From Oscillospiraceae bacterium (GTDB lineage Bacteria > Bacillota > Clostridia > Oscillospirales > Acutalibacteraceae): DNA of 12,447 nt. The stretch spans positions 1 through 12,447 of the forward strand of contig JAFLUO010000046.1 of assembly GCA_022508705.1 (NCBI GenBank). Direction: 5' to 3'. Within the stretch, counting starts at the first letter, position 1. Each line of letters begins with the position of its first letter. The notes beneath the pieces were generated by a model. That model saw only the letters and a list, made by a program, of their open reading frames with translations, did not search any database and was not told where the DNA came from. Of the stretch, positions 1 through 7,872 are shown piece after piece. Position numbers and translations under genes: made by a program.

Positions 1-1463
1 GCATAATCGTATTTTGACAGATAACCTGAGTTGTTAACAACCAGTGAAATAGTAGTCGGGCCGTAAAAAGATTTATATTTAATATTCTCAGCCCCATTAT
101 CAAAATAAAAACCGTCAACTATTGAAAGTAGATTAGATGAAATATTATCGTCTGTTGAGGTGCAGGAGGGAAGATTAAAGGTTATTACGTAGCCTCCGCT
201 TCCCTTTACTGCGGTATAGCTTTCTACGAAAGACGCATCAAGAGATGCCGTTTTACCTGATGGCGGAATACTGTCGTTTAAGGATATTTCATCACACATA
301 CCGTTCACAAAATGCTTTGAAACACTCGATGTGCCGCCGGCGTTTTTTAATGCATCATTTATTTGAATTCGAATAAGCGATGCGGCGGAGGCAAGTCCGG
401 ATTCAGTATTAAAAGATGTCATTTGAATATTAACGGTTTGCCTTCTGTTTACGGTTACACCGGACTTGTAAGCTTTCGTCTTATTGATTGCGTTAACGGC
501 AATTCTCACAGCTTCTTGTTTTGAAACATTGATTTGATTATCAGTTGCACCGTCGTTATCTGTTTCATTGCTGTCAAGCGGAGTATAGCCTTCGCCGAAA
601 ATGTTCGACAATCCAAAATCTGTTCCTTCAGTATACTTTCTTGCTTCGCCAAAAGTTATTTCGTTTTTGTATTCGGCAAATGCGCCTTGAATTATAAAAG
701 TGTTCATTGCTTCATATAGAGAAGAGTAAACCGTTTCTGCACAATCGCAGGCAAAAAGAAATGTGTCGGAAATTTCATAAATATTATTTATTGCAGATGC
801 TACAACGGTTGTGTCGTTGGTGGCAAATCCGTTAATGACTGATGTTAAAGGTTTAATTATTTTTTTGCAAGCTGAGCGCAATTCGCTAATGTAATACTCC
901 TGCGGATTATAATCTGAATAGTTAAACTCAGACGCAGTTTCCTTTGCGGTGTCAAAAAATGAGTAATCGCCCAAAGCGGAGTAATCATTCAGTGATTTTT
1001 GTATCCAATAAAAATAACCGCAATTATACATAGCTTTAAGCATTCTGAACATTTCTTTGTATCTCATTGCATCGGAAGCCGCGGAAAAATAATGCAGATA
1101 CTGAAGATTTTCATTAGTATTTTTTTCTTCGCTCGGCGTAAATTCAGAAGCAATTTCCCAAAGCCTTACACAATTCTCAATAAATGAATCGTCAAAGCGG
1201 GTAATATCGAAAATATCATAAGCTTTATATTTATCATATATTTCGGTAAATTCATTTTCTATAATATCTAAAGCCTCGTTTGAAATCTGGCTTTTAATTT
1301 CAGCGTCTATTGATGAAATATATGACTTGCAGGATTTGTAATCGTTATTTTCAAAATAGGATTTCATTTCATCCGTTACGTTTTGGGGAGTAACTTTTCC
1401 GCAGGAAGAAAACAGTAAAATTACGGACATTAACACAGATAAAACCTGTAAACTTCTTTTCAT
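1..1463 (-). CDS. Large secreted lipoprotein of unknown function, C-terminus beyond the window
   Basis: I do not recognise a family. From the ATG at 1463 the minus strand stays open for 487 codons and runs off the left edge, so the C-terminus is missing. The start is fixed by AGGTGA a few bases upstream. The N-terminus is MKRS followed by a hydrophobic stretch (residues 5-18) and SSCG, giving a type II signal peptide with the lipidated cysteine at residue 21. The expected location is the outer face of the membrane. Residues 25-270 look mostly helical and acidic. An Asn/Asp/Thr-rich linker (about 297-312) leads to a second, more beta-like domain from about 313, with VNRRQTVNIQM near 338-348 and an FNLPSC segment near 429-434. 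Two large domains on a lipid anchor fit a surface binding or sensor protein, but this is a guess. It has its own promoter and is not in an operon with the upstream peptidase. Confidence 0.85.
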   Translation of the reverse strand, partial: MKRSLQVLSVLMSVILLFSSCGKVTPQNVTDEMKSYFENNDYKSCKSYISSIDAEIKSQISNEALDIIENEFTEIYDKYKAYDIFDITRFDDSFIENCVRLWEIASEFTPSEEKNTNENLQYLHYFSAASDAMRYKEMFRMLKAMYNCGYFYWIQKSLNDYSALGDYSFFDTAKETASEFNYSDYNPQEYYISELRSACKKIIKPLTSVINGFATNDTTVVASAINNIYEISDTFLFACDCAETVYSSLYEAMNTFIIQGAFAEYKNEITFGEARKYTEGTDFGLSNIFGEGYTPLDSNETDNDGATDNQINVSKQEAVRIAVNAINKTKAYKSGVTVNRRQTVNIQMTSFNTESGLASAASLIRIQINDALKNAGGTSSVSKHFVNGMCDEISLNDSIPPSGKTASLDASFVESYTAVKGSGGYVITFNLPSCTSTDDNISSNLLSIVDGFYFDNGAENIKYKSFYGPTTISLVVNNSGYLSKYDY

Positions 1464-1495
1464 TTAGTTCACCTAACCACAATATGTTTAGTGCA

Positions 1496-1524
1496 ATTAT
1501 ACCATTTCAAGAGTAAAAAAACAA
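1496..1524 (-). promoter_or_regulatory. Sigma-A promoter of the lipoprotein gene, overlapping a terminator tail
   Basis: On the minus strand a perfect TATAAT (1496-1501) is preceded by TGG, giving an extended -10. A TTGTTT -35 element (1519-1524) lies 17 bases upstream. The -35 box is built from the last stem bases and the T-run of the terminator of the upstream peptidase gene. Transcription would start near 1489, giving a leader of about 25 nt that carries the AGGTGA ribosome site. Confidence 0.7.
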
Positions 1525-1550
1525 GACCGAAAGATTACGCCTTCGGTCTT
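1514..1550 (-). terminator. Intrinsic terminator of the M28 peptidase gene
   Basis: A 9-bp perfect stem (1523-1531 with 1542-1550, AAGACCGAA/TTCGGTCTT) with a 10-nt loop is followed on the minus strand by a run of seven T (1515-1521). It lies about 20 nt past the stop codon of the peptidase gene. The T-rich side exists only in the minus-strand orientation. Confidence 0.85.
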
Positions 1551-1568
1551 GCTGAATTTTAATTTATA

Positions 1569-2957
1569 TTAGTGATTAACTCCGTTAAAGCCGTGCTCAG
1601 TTTGGAATTTGTCGATTTTATCAATTACACCTAAAAGAACGTCAAAGCCCTGTGAAACTGTTTCCATTTCAAAGCGTTCGGGCATATCGCGCCAGGTGTG
1701 ATAATAATATGTAAGCATCGGATTTTGCGCAGCAAATGTAACCGACTTAACGCCTGCTCTTGTCATGGGTGTTGAATCACAGCCGCCGACAGGATTGTGA
1801 ATGCAGCCGTTTGTCTTTGATTCAATACCAAGCTCGTTAAATGTATCCTTGAACATCTTTTCCAAGTCTTTGTCGAATCTGCAACCCTGCCAGTCATCTT
1901 TAATAACAACCTCAAAGTAGTCTTTATCTGCAACAGAGTCAATGTTCAAATTCCAGCAGTTATCAAGCATACCGTCGTTTTTATGCTCCTGTGTGAATGC
2001 TATTGAGCCTCGAAGACCTGATTCTTCGGAACCGCAGTTCATATCAATGATACGGCAGTTTTTGGGCATCTTGTCGGGGTTATCTTTGAAATATTTAATT
2101 ACCGCATAGCTGAGCGCAATACCTGTTGCATTGTCCATAGCGCCGCGTGAAGCGTTTTCTTCGTGAGGGTCGCCCCACATTGCAACGAATGCGCTGCCGA
2201 TAGCAGTAACAATGGGAAGGAAAAGAAGAATAAATTGGAACGCATTGAAAGATGGGCTGTTTGTCACATTGTTGAACCAAGCGTACATTCTTTCGCCCCA
2301 TTCAGTTGTAATATAGTGGGACTCTGAACCGAAATGCTCAACAATATAATATGCTCCGTAAATAACTGCCATTGCAATTGAAATGCCCACATTCAAGAAT
2401 ACGCAAACAGCACCGAAGCCAACTTTTATATATGTAGCAAGAAGACCTAAAATCGGTTTATCTCTGTATTTATATGAGTGTTCTGAATGTCTCCATGTCC
2501 AGCTTGTGTCTGAGTGACCGGAGAGAACGATGGTATAATCATATTTGCCGTCTTCGGGAAGAAGCTCGCCGTAAGAGTTTCTTGAAATTTTCTGCGGGAA
2601 GAACATGTCAAACCACTGTTTGTAAAGGAAACAACTGGAAAAAAGCCAAATTACAAAAATTATACCTGCAATGGCCATGCCAAACCAAAGATATTCATTG
2701 TGAAGCGCAAAATACATAAGTGCGCTCATTATAATTCCGAAATAGCCGGCATAACCAAGTCCGCCAATTCCCGATCTTGTTGAAACGGCAAATTCCTCAA
2801 CCGTCGGTTTAATTCCGATTTCTTCAAGCTTTTCGCACATATAATCGTGCAATTTTTTTTCGCCCTCAGAACCGGGAAGACGTGAACCGATTTTTTTCGC
2901 AGCATGTTCAACTATGTCAAAAGCCAGTTGACCGTACTGTCTGTTTTCTTCTTTCAT
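1569..2957 (-). CDS. Membrane-embedded M28-family zinc metallopeptidase
   Basis: Predicted co-catalytic di-zinc aminopeptidase/carboxypeptidase of family M28, 462 residues. All expected metal and catalytic residues are visible: GHSD (H148, D150), bridging D275 in AMDNATG, the E311-E312 pair in CGSEESG, D340 in NIDSVAD, and H420 in YYYHTWRD. A GGCDSTP segment lies near 391-397. Four hydrophobic helices are predicted. Two (about 67-85 and 91-112) lie before the first zinc ligand. Two more (about 178-205 and 238-260) fall between H148 and D275, which are usually only about 20 residues apart. The enzyme is therefore probably an integral membrane protein with a membrane-inserted catalytic domain. 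Start choice: an upstream in-frame ATG at 2972 overlaps the GGAGGT sequence itself. GGAGGT (2965-2970) sits 7 nt before the ATG at 2957, which I take as the real start. Monocistronic, with its own promoter and terminator. Substrate unknown. Confidence 0.93.
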   Translation of the reverse strand: MKEENRQYGQLAFDIVEHAAKKIGSRLPGSEGEKKLHDYMCEKLEEIGIKPTVEEFAVSTRSGIGGLGYAGYFGIIMSALMYFALHNEYLWFGMAIAGIIFVIWLFSSCFLYKQWFDMFFPQKISRNSYGELLPEDGKYDYTIVLSGHSDTSWTWRHSEHSYKYRDKPILGLLATYIKVGFGAVCVFLNVGISIAMAVIYGAYYIVEHFGSESHYITTEWGERMYAWFNNVTNSPSFNAFQFILLFLPIVTAIGSAFVAMWGDPHEENASRGAMDNATGIALSYAVIKYFKDNPDKMPKNCRIIDMNCGSEESGLRGSIAFTQEHKNDGMLDNCWNLNIDSVADKDYFEVVIKDDWQGCRFDKDLEKMFKDTFNELGIESKTNGCIHNPVGGCDSTPMTRAGVKSVTFAAQNPMLTYYYHTWRDMPERFEMETVSQGFDVLLGVIDKIDKFQTEHGFNGVNH

Positions 2958-2989
2958 TTCCATAACCTCCATAAAAATATTTATATTTA

Positions 2990-3018
2990 ATAATAACTAA
3001 TTTTACTTTTATTATCAA
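2990..3018 (-). promoter_or_regulatory. Sigma-A promoter of the M28 peptidase gene
   Basis: Minus-strand TTGATA (3013-3018) and TATTAT (2990-2995) are separated by exactly 17 bases. Each matches the sigma-A consensus at 5 of 6 positions. The surrounding DNA is very AT-rich. It lies about 30-60 nt upstream of the start codon and downstream of the terminator at 3067-3090, so the peptidase gene is an independent unit. Confidence 0.7.
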
Positions 3019-3054
3019 GTCTTTTTTAGTATTTTTTTCTTAAAAAGACAGCAA

Positions 3055-3090
3055 AAACAAAAAAACGGCGGAGAAAATATATTCTCCGCC
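3055..3090 (-). terminator. Intrinsic terminator of the alpha/beta hydrolase gene
   Basis: A perfect 9-bp stem (3067-3075 with 3082-3090, GGCGGAGAA/TTCTCCGCC) has a 6-nt AT loop. On the minus strand it is followed by a T-rich run made from the A-rich sequence at about 3055-3065. It lies 30 nt past the hydrolase stop codon. Confidence 0.88.
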
Positions 3091-3119
3091 AGAATTTAAA
3101 CAAAATTTTAATAATTAAA

Positions 3120-4091
3120 TTATATGTATTTTTTTATGAAATTGTCAACCGATGTCCAATAAAGCTCAGGGTTAACAATTGAGTTTCTTGCGTGGGGAGC
3201 TTCGGGAATTGTAACAATATCTTTTTCACAGGCGGCCGCATCGTAAAGCTTTTGAAGCATTTCAAAGGGTACGAATGTATCTTCTTCGCCGTGAATGAAT
3301 AATGTAGGAACGGTAGCCTTTTTCAATTGCTCAATAGCAGACGCCTTTTTGAAATCAAATCCGGAAATTACTTTGTTTACATTATTTGCGCTCTTGAGAA
3401 TTGGATTGCCGGGTATGTTTACCATTTTACTGATTTTTTGGTCAAAAATATCCCAAATTGACGTAAATCCGCAGTCAGCAATTGCTACCATAACGTTTTT
3501 GGGAAGCTCTTCACCCAGCGCCATCATAGTTGTTGCAGAACCCATTGAAACGCCGTGTATTATAATCTTAGACTCAGGATATTCTTCAACAATATAATTT
3601 ATCCAATCAATTATATCAAGTCTGTCTTCCCAACCCATTGTTATTCTCTTAGTTTCACTGTCAGCATGACCGTTCATGCTCGGAGTAAATACGTTATAAC
3701 CGAGTTCATGGTAATGCTTTGCATAAACGCCCATATTTCTCGGTGCTGCTCCGTAACCGTGAATAAGAACAACAAAAACATCGGAATCCATTTTCGGAAG
3801 AAGATAGTCCGCATGAAGATTTTTCTTTTTATGAGTGCTTCTGATGACAAGTTTTTCTTTATCTGCTCTGTCAAACCATATTTTGCCCTGGTCAAGCTCG
3901 GAGTTCAGATGAATCGTTCTCTCATCTGTGCCTGTATTTGAAGTCATGTACTTGTTGGCAATTGAACTGTTTATACCTTTGCGTGTTAAAGTAAGATAAT
4001 AAAATGCATTACCTACAAGTAAATATGCAGATGCAGCAGCGGCACCTATTCCCACAGCGGTTTTTATTGCTTTTTTTGCGCTTTTTTTCAT
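3120..4091 (-). CDS. Membrane-anchored alpha/beta hydrolase (serine esterase/peptidase fold)
   Basis: Predicted serine hydrolase of the alpha/beta superfamily, 323 residues, resembling clostridial and bacillar proteins of the YqkD/Bem46-like group. The fold markers appear in order: oxyanion-loop HGYG (111-114), nucleophile elbow HGVSMGS with S182, acid D271 in GEEDTFVP, and catalytic H300 in APHARN. A basic N-terminus (MKKSAKKAIK) and a hydrophobic stretch (about 11-34) look like an uncleaved membrane anchor, placing the catalytic domain outside the cell or at the membrane. Start choice: the frame stays open upstream to about 4229. AAAGGAGTG lies 5-7 nt before the ATG at 4091, and the residues upstream of it do not look coding, so 4091 is preferred. 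Transcribed alone, divergently from the DivIVA-like gene. The substrate cannot be inferred. Confidence 0.92.
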   Translation of the reverse strand: MKKSAKKAIKTAVGIGAAAASAYLLVGNAFYYLTLTRKGINSSIANKYMTSNTGTDERTIHLNSELDQGKIWFDRADKEKLVIRSTHKKKNLHADYLLPKMDSDVFVVLIHGYGAAPRNMGVYAKHYHELGYNVFTPSMNGHADSETKRITMGWEDRLDIIDWINYIVEEYPESKIIIHGVSMGSATTMMALGEELPKNVMVAIADCGFTSIWDIFDQKISKMVNIPGNPILKSANNVNKVISGFDFKKASAIEQLKKATVPTLFIHGEEDTFVPFEMLQKLYDAAACEKDIVTIPEAPHARNSIVNPELYWTSVDNFIKKYI

Positions 4092-4111
4092 AAAAATCAC
4101 TCCTTTTTTAT

Positions 4112-4140
4112 ATTTTACTCCAAACTTTTGCAAAAGTCCA
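4112..4140 (-). promoter_or_regulatory. Possible promoter of the alpha/beta hydrolase gene
   Basis: Minus-strand TGGACT (4135-4140, 4/6 to consensus) and TAAAAT (4112-4117, 5/6) are spaced 17 bases apart. The predicted start point near 4105 would leave a leader of only about 14 nt containing the GGAGTG site. That is unusually short, so the true promoter may lie further upstream in the shared divergent region. Confidence 0.35.
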
Positions 4141-4169
4141 TTAAATTTTTCTAAATTGAAATAAATATG

Positions 4170-4198
4170 TTGTTTTGTAGGAAAAATTCTGTTAAAAT
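4170..4198 (+). promoter_or_regulatory. Probable promoter of the DivIVA-like/fumarase/pcrA operon
   Basis: TTGTTT (4170-4175) and TAAAAT (4193-4198) are separated by 17 bases, with the -10 matching 5 of 6. It lies about 30 nt upstream of the first gene of the plus-strand operon, inside the divergent gap of about 140 nt shared with the hydrolase gene. Confidence 0.5.
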
Positions 4199-4234
4199 GT
4201 ATTAGTAAAATTATGTACAAAGGGTGCATTTGTG

Positions 4235-5008
4235 ATGAGCAGTGAAAAAATTGTTATGAAAACCGCTGTTTTCGGCGGATTTAGGAAGTCAGACGTATTG
4301 GACTATATTGAGTCTTTGCAGAATGATGCCGCAGATTTAACTTCTGATCTTGATAAAAGACGGGCAGAGTCATTAGAACTTCGCCAAAAGATTGAAGAAC
4401 TTGAAGAAAAGGTGTCCGAGCTTTCCGAAAATTCAAAATCAATTGAAGAAAAGGATGCGCGTATCAGCGAGCTTGAAGAAATGCTGAAAAATTCAAAAGA
4501 AGAGTGCGCGCAGTACAAAGAAAAGCTTTTTGAATATCAGGATAAAAGCGAAAGACTTTCCCGTGCAGAAAAACAAATCGGCGCAGCTTACATTGACGCA
4601 CGCCGTTATTCAGATGAAATAATTGACAATGCCAAGTCTAAGGCAAAGGATATTGGCGCACTGGCTTCACAAGATGTTAAGCATCAGGCAAATGAGATTG
4701 AACAGCTTTTGCGGGATGTTGACGCTGTTTCAAAGAAATTCAACTCTTCCCTTGAACAGCTTCACAAGGACGTTTATGCCCTCAGTACAAAGCTTAACAG
4801 CTCTGCCTCAAACCTTCTGAATTTACATACTGAACTTCCCGGTCTTGAAGCACCCTCAATTTACAGTAACGAAACTGAGATTCAGATAACTGATGACGAC
4901 ACAAATCTTTCATATTCCTATGAGCCGAATTCCGAATTTGACGAAGATTTAAACATTCAAGTTGATGACATTATAAAAGAGGTTAACAATGGCGGAATAC
5001 AGGATTAA
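4235..5008 (+). CDS. DivIVA-domain coiled-coil protein
   Basis: Likely a DivIVA/GpsB-type peripheral membrane scaffold for division or polar growth, 257 residues. The N-terminal signature is present: KTAVFGGFRKSDVLDYIE at about 9-26, corresponding to the short lipid-binding DivIVA domain. A long charged coiled coil follows (about 27-115, rich in EELEEKVSEL-like heptads). After an alanine-rich linker, a second helical stretch covers about 140-195. The last 55 residues are acidic and low-complexity. This is longer than GpsB and close to many clostridial DivIVA-domain proteins. Start: GTG at 4232 and ATG at 4235 are adjacent codons in frame. AGGGTG at 4221-4226 sits 8 nt from the ATG and 5 nt from the GTG. 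I prefer the ATG, but either is possible. The end overlaps the fumarase gene by 20 nt, suggesting coupled translation. Confidence 0.85.
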   Translation: MSSEKIVMKTAVFGGFRKSDVLDYIESLQNDAADLTSDLDKRRAESLELRQKIEELEEKVSELSENSKSIEEKDARISELEEMLKNSKEECAQYKEKLFEYQDKSERLSRAEKQIGAAYIDARRYSDEIIDNAKSKAKDIGALASQDVKHQANEIEQLLRDVDAVSKKFNSSLEQLHKDVYALSTKLNSSASNLLNLHTELPGLEAPSIYSNETEIQITDDDTNLSYSYEPNSEFDEDLNIQVDDIIKEVNNGGIQD

Positions 5009-5522
5009 CACAAGTGAAATAAAAAAATTTGCAGAAAAGCTTCGGGCAGGTGATACGGTTTTACTTTCCGGTACTGTTTTTACGTCCCGTGATGCCGCCC
5101 ACAAAAGAATAAAAGAGCTTTTAGATGCAGGTAAAAAGCTTCCGTATGATTTGAACGGAGCTTTAATTTACTATGCGGGACCTACTCCTACGCCAGAGGG
5201 GTTAGCTATTGGTTCATGTGGACCGACAACATCAAGCAGAATGGATAAATTTGCTCCTGAATTTCTTGATTCAGGGCTTGCTTCTATGATAGGCAAAGGT
5301 CCTCGCAATCAAGAGGTTATTGATGCTGTAATTCGTAATAAAGCAGTATATTTTTGTGCAGTCGGCGGTGCAGGCGCAGTTGCATCTAAATGTATTACCG
5401 AATGTGAGGTTATAGACTTTGAAGACCTTGGTTGTGAATCGGTAAAAAGGCTTATGTTTAAAGATTTTCCGTTAATTGTGGGAATTGACTGTCACGGAAA
5501 CAGTCTTTTTGAGGAGAAGTAA
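4989..5522 (+). CDS. fumB: Class I fumarate hydratase/tartrate dehydratase, beta subunit (Fe-S hydro-lyase)
   Basis: Corresponds to the C-terminal (beta) half of the oxygen-sensitive [4Fe-4S] class I fumarases and L-tartrate dehydratases. These interconvert fumarate and malate, or dehydrate tartrate. At 177 residues it is of normal beta-subunit length. Conserved segments are SGTVFTSRDAAHKR (27-40), YYAGPTP (61-67), IGSCGPTTSSRMD (74-86), KGPR (103-106) and AVGGAGA (124-130). In this family the cluster-binding cysteines are in the alpha subunit, and no alpha gene lies beside this one. The upstream neighbour is a DivIVA-domain gene and the downstream one is pcrA. The alpha subunit must be encoded elsewhere, or this is a diverged lone subunit. 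The ATG at 4989 lies inside the DivIVA-like gene and is preceded by AAAGAGG. The stop codon is directly followed by the pcrA start. Confidence 0.92.
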   Translation: MAEYRINTSEIKKFAEKLRAGDTVLLSGTVFTSRDAAHKRIKELLDAGKKLPYDLNGALIYYAGPTPTPEGLAIGSCGPTTSSRMDKFAPEFLDSGLASMIGKGPRNQEVIDAVIRNKAVYFCAVGGAGAVASKCITECEVIDFEDLGCESVKRLMFKDFPLIVGIDCHGNSLFEEK

Positions 5523-7862
5523 ATGAATTCTGAAATTATCAGTTTAAGAAGAGAAATTATAAAAAATGAATTTAACAGAATGAATGAAATGCAGCTCAGA
5601 GCGGTTTTATCCGTGAATGAGCCGCTTTTAATTCTTGCAGGAGCAGGAAGCGGAAAAACTACGGTGCTTGTTAACCGAATTGCATACTTAATTAAATACG
5701 GAAATGCTTATGAAAGCGACGAAGTTTTCGGTTATGTTGATGAAAATACTGTTGAGTTATTGAAAAAATATCTTGGCGGTGATCATAGTATTTATGAAGA
5801 TATAAAAAGAGTTCTTTCCGTAAATGCGCCCAAACCCTGGGAAATTCTTGCATTTACCTTTACAAATAAAGCTGCTAACGAGTTAAAGGAAAGGCTCAAT
5901 TTAATGCTGGGTGAGTCCGGTAATGATGTTTGGGCAGGCACATTCCATTCAGTTTGCGTTCGCATTTTGCGCAGAAATGCCGAGCTTTTAGGATACACTA
6001 AGCATTTTGCGATTTACGACAGCGATGACAGCAAGCGTGTAATGAAAGAGGTTCAACGACTTCTTAATATTGACGATAAATTCTTGTCACATAAGACAAT
6101 TCTGTCTAAAATCAGTAATGCAAAGGATATGCTTATTTCTCCGCAGGAATACTTGTCCCTTGGAAGCGGTAATTACGGTGAAAAGCAAATAGGGGAGTGC
6201 TATGAAAAATATCAGAAGCTTCTCAAAAATGCTGATGCAATGGACTTTGACGATATAATCGTTAACACAATTAAACTTTTGCAGGATCATGCGGACGTTA
6301 GAGAATATTATCAAAACAAATTCAAATATGTTTTGGTAGATGAGTATCAGGATACCAACCACGCTCAGTTTGTTCTTACAAAGCTTTTGTCAGAGGGGTA
6401 TAACAATATTTGCGTAGTGGGTGACGATGACCAAAGTATTTATAAATTCCGCGGCGCAACCATTGAAAATATTTTAAGTTTTGAGCAAAATTTCAAAAAT
6501 GCACGGGTTATCCGCCTTGAGCAGAATTACCGTTCAACACAAAATATATTAGACGGCGCAAATGCTGTTATTTCACATAATGAACAGAGAAAAGGCAAGG
6601 AGCTTTGGACAAATAACGGCGAGGGTGAAAAGATTCTTTTGAATACCCTGTCAGACGAGTATGACGAAGGCAAATTTATATGTGATGAAATAGTGAATCA
6701 CGTTCAAAAGGGAATGAAGTTTTCCGATTTTGCCGTTCTTTACCGTATGAACGCCATGTCAAACACCATTGAGCGTGCGTTAGTTCGAAGCGGTATTCCT
6801 TACAGAATAATCGGCGGCCACAAGTTCTATGACCGTATGGAAATTAAGGATTCGGTGGCATATTTAAGCGTTATTGCAAATCCGAATGACTCAGTGCGTT
6901 TGGAAAGAATTATAAACGTACCTAAGAGGGGAATAGGCGCTACGACTATTGCCTATGCAAAAGAGATTGCCGACGGTTTAGGACTCAGTTTGTTTGAAGT
7001 TATAAAGCATGCAGACGAATATGAAAAGCTTTCACGTTCGGCTGCAAAGCTTCGAGAGTTTACTGATATGATTGAGAGCTTCAATGAGCTTTCCCTTCGT
7101 GAGTCTCCGTCGTCTGTCTTTATGTCAATGCTTTCTGAGACAGGATATAAACTTTCTCTTGAACAAGATAAGGAAAAACTTGAAGACAGACTTCAGAACC
7201 TTGACGAGCTGAATTCTAACCTTATTAAATTCCGTGAAGAAAATCCTGAGGGTACTCTTTCTGATTTCCTTGAAGAGGTTGCTTTGCTAACGGACATTGA
7301 CAATTATAATAATGACAGTGAAACGGTCGTACTTATGACTTTGCATTCATCAAAAGGACTTGAATTCCCAGTAGTTTTCATTTCGGGAATGGAAGAGGGA
7401 ATTTTTCCGGGAATGCAGTCAATGTATGACCCCAATGAAATTGAAGAGGAACGCCGTCTTGCCTATGTGGGCATAACAAGAGCTAAAGAGGTGCTTTATC
7501 TTCTCAATACTAAATCACGAATGCTCTACGGTTCAACAAAATATAACGTACCGTCAAGATTTATTGGGGAATTGCCCGAAGAATGCTGTAAATCGCTTGT
7601 AAAACCAGTTAAGAATAATATCAACCGATTTGAGCGTACTGCACCTCAAAAGCCGATTTCAAGGGGATTCAGCCTGCGAGAGAATACAGCGAAAAATATT
7701 GAAACTTTCTCAATCGGTGATGCCGTTTCTCACAGAGTTTTCGGCACGGGCATGGTAATTTCGCTTAAACCTATGGGTAACGATGTGCTCATGGAAATTG
7801 CTTTTGACAAAGTCGGCACAAAAAAGATTATGGCAAATATGGGCGCAGTTAAGAAAATATGA
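5523..7862 (+). CDS. pcrA: ATP-dependent DNA helicase PcrA/UvrD
   Basis: Superfamily 1A 3'-5' DNA helicase used in nucleotide-excision repair and in clearing replication and recombination obstacles; 779 residues. The SF1 motifs occur in order: Q-motif region MQLRAV (23-28), Walker A GAGSGKT (40-46), FTFTNKAANELKER (111-124), TFHS (140-143), Walker B LVDEYQDTN (271-279), GDDDQSIYKFRGA (300-312), QNYRST (334-339), TLHSSKGLEFP (606-616) and YVGITRAKE (648-656). The C-terminus (about 727-779, GDAVSHRVFGTGMV) is the Tudor-like tail that in PcrA contacts RNA polymerase. Relative to Bacillus PcrA there is an extra segment of about 40 residues between motifs I and Ia (about 57-104). The ATG directly abuts the preceding TAA, and GAGGAG lies 8 nt upstream inside the fumarase gene. 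Translation is probably coupled. Confidence 0.97.
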   Translation: MNSEIISLRREIIKNEFNRMNEMQLRAVLSVNEPLLILAGAGSGKTTVLVNRIAYLIKYGNAYESDEVFGYVDENTVELLKKYLGGDHSIYEDIKRVLSVNAPKPWEILAFTFTNKAANELKERLNLMLGESGNDVWAGTFHSVCVRILRRNAELLGYTKHFAIYDSDDSKRVMKEVQRLLNIDDKFLSHKTILSKISNAKDMLISPQEYLSLGSGNYGEKQIGECYEKYQKLLKNADAMDFDDIIVNTIKLLQDHADVREYYQNKFKYVLVDEYQDTNHAQFVLTKLLSEGYNNICVVGDDDQSIYKFRGATIENILSFEQNFKNARVIRLEQNYRSTQNILDGANAVISHNEQRKGKELWTNNGEGEKILLNTLSDEYDEGKFICDEIVNHVQKGMKFSDFAVLYRMNAMSNTIERALVRSGIPYRIIGGHKFYDRMEIKDSVAYLSVIANPNDSVRLERIINVPKRGIGATTIAYAKEIADGLGLSLFEVIKHADEYEKLSRSAAKLREFTDMIESFNELSLRESPSSVFMSMLSETGYKLSLEQDKEKLEDRLQNLDELNSNLIKFREENPEGTLSDFLEEVALLTDIDNYNNDSETVVLMTLHSSKGLEFPVVFISGMEEGIFPGMQSMYDPNEIEEERRLAYVGITRAKEVLYLLNTKSRMLYGSTKYNVPSRFIGELPEECCKSLVKPVKNNINRFERTAPQKPISRGFSLRENTAKNIETFSIGDAVSHRVFGTGMVISLKPMGNDVLMEIAFDKVGTKKIMANMGAVKKI

Positions 7863-7872
7863 AGGTGAGTTT

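Noticed and set aside
534..1187. Two short plus-strand open frames (534-719 and 999-1187)
   Set aside because: Both are antisense to the long lipoprotein frame, which has a signal peptide, a promoter and a ribosome site.
2474..2719. Plus-strand open frame of 81 codons
   Set aside because: Antisense to the M28 peptidase coding sequence, with basic, low-quality composition and no ribosome site identified.
3555..3941. Plus-strand open frame of 128 codons
   Set aside because: It lies antisense to the alpha/beta hydrolase, whose catalytic motifs are intact, and its own translation has no recognisable motif.
6087..6362. Minus-strand open frame of 91 codons
   Set aside because: Antisense to pcrA between conserved helicase motifs; the hydrophobic translation is a by-product of AT-rich codons.
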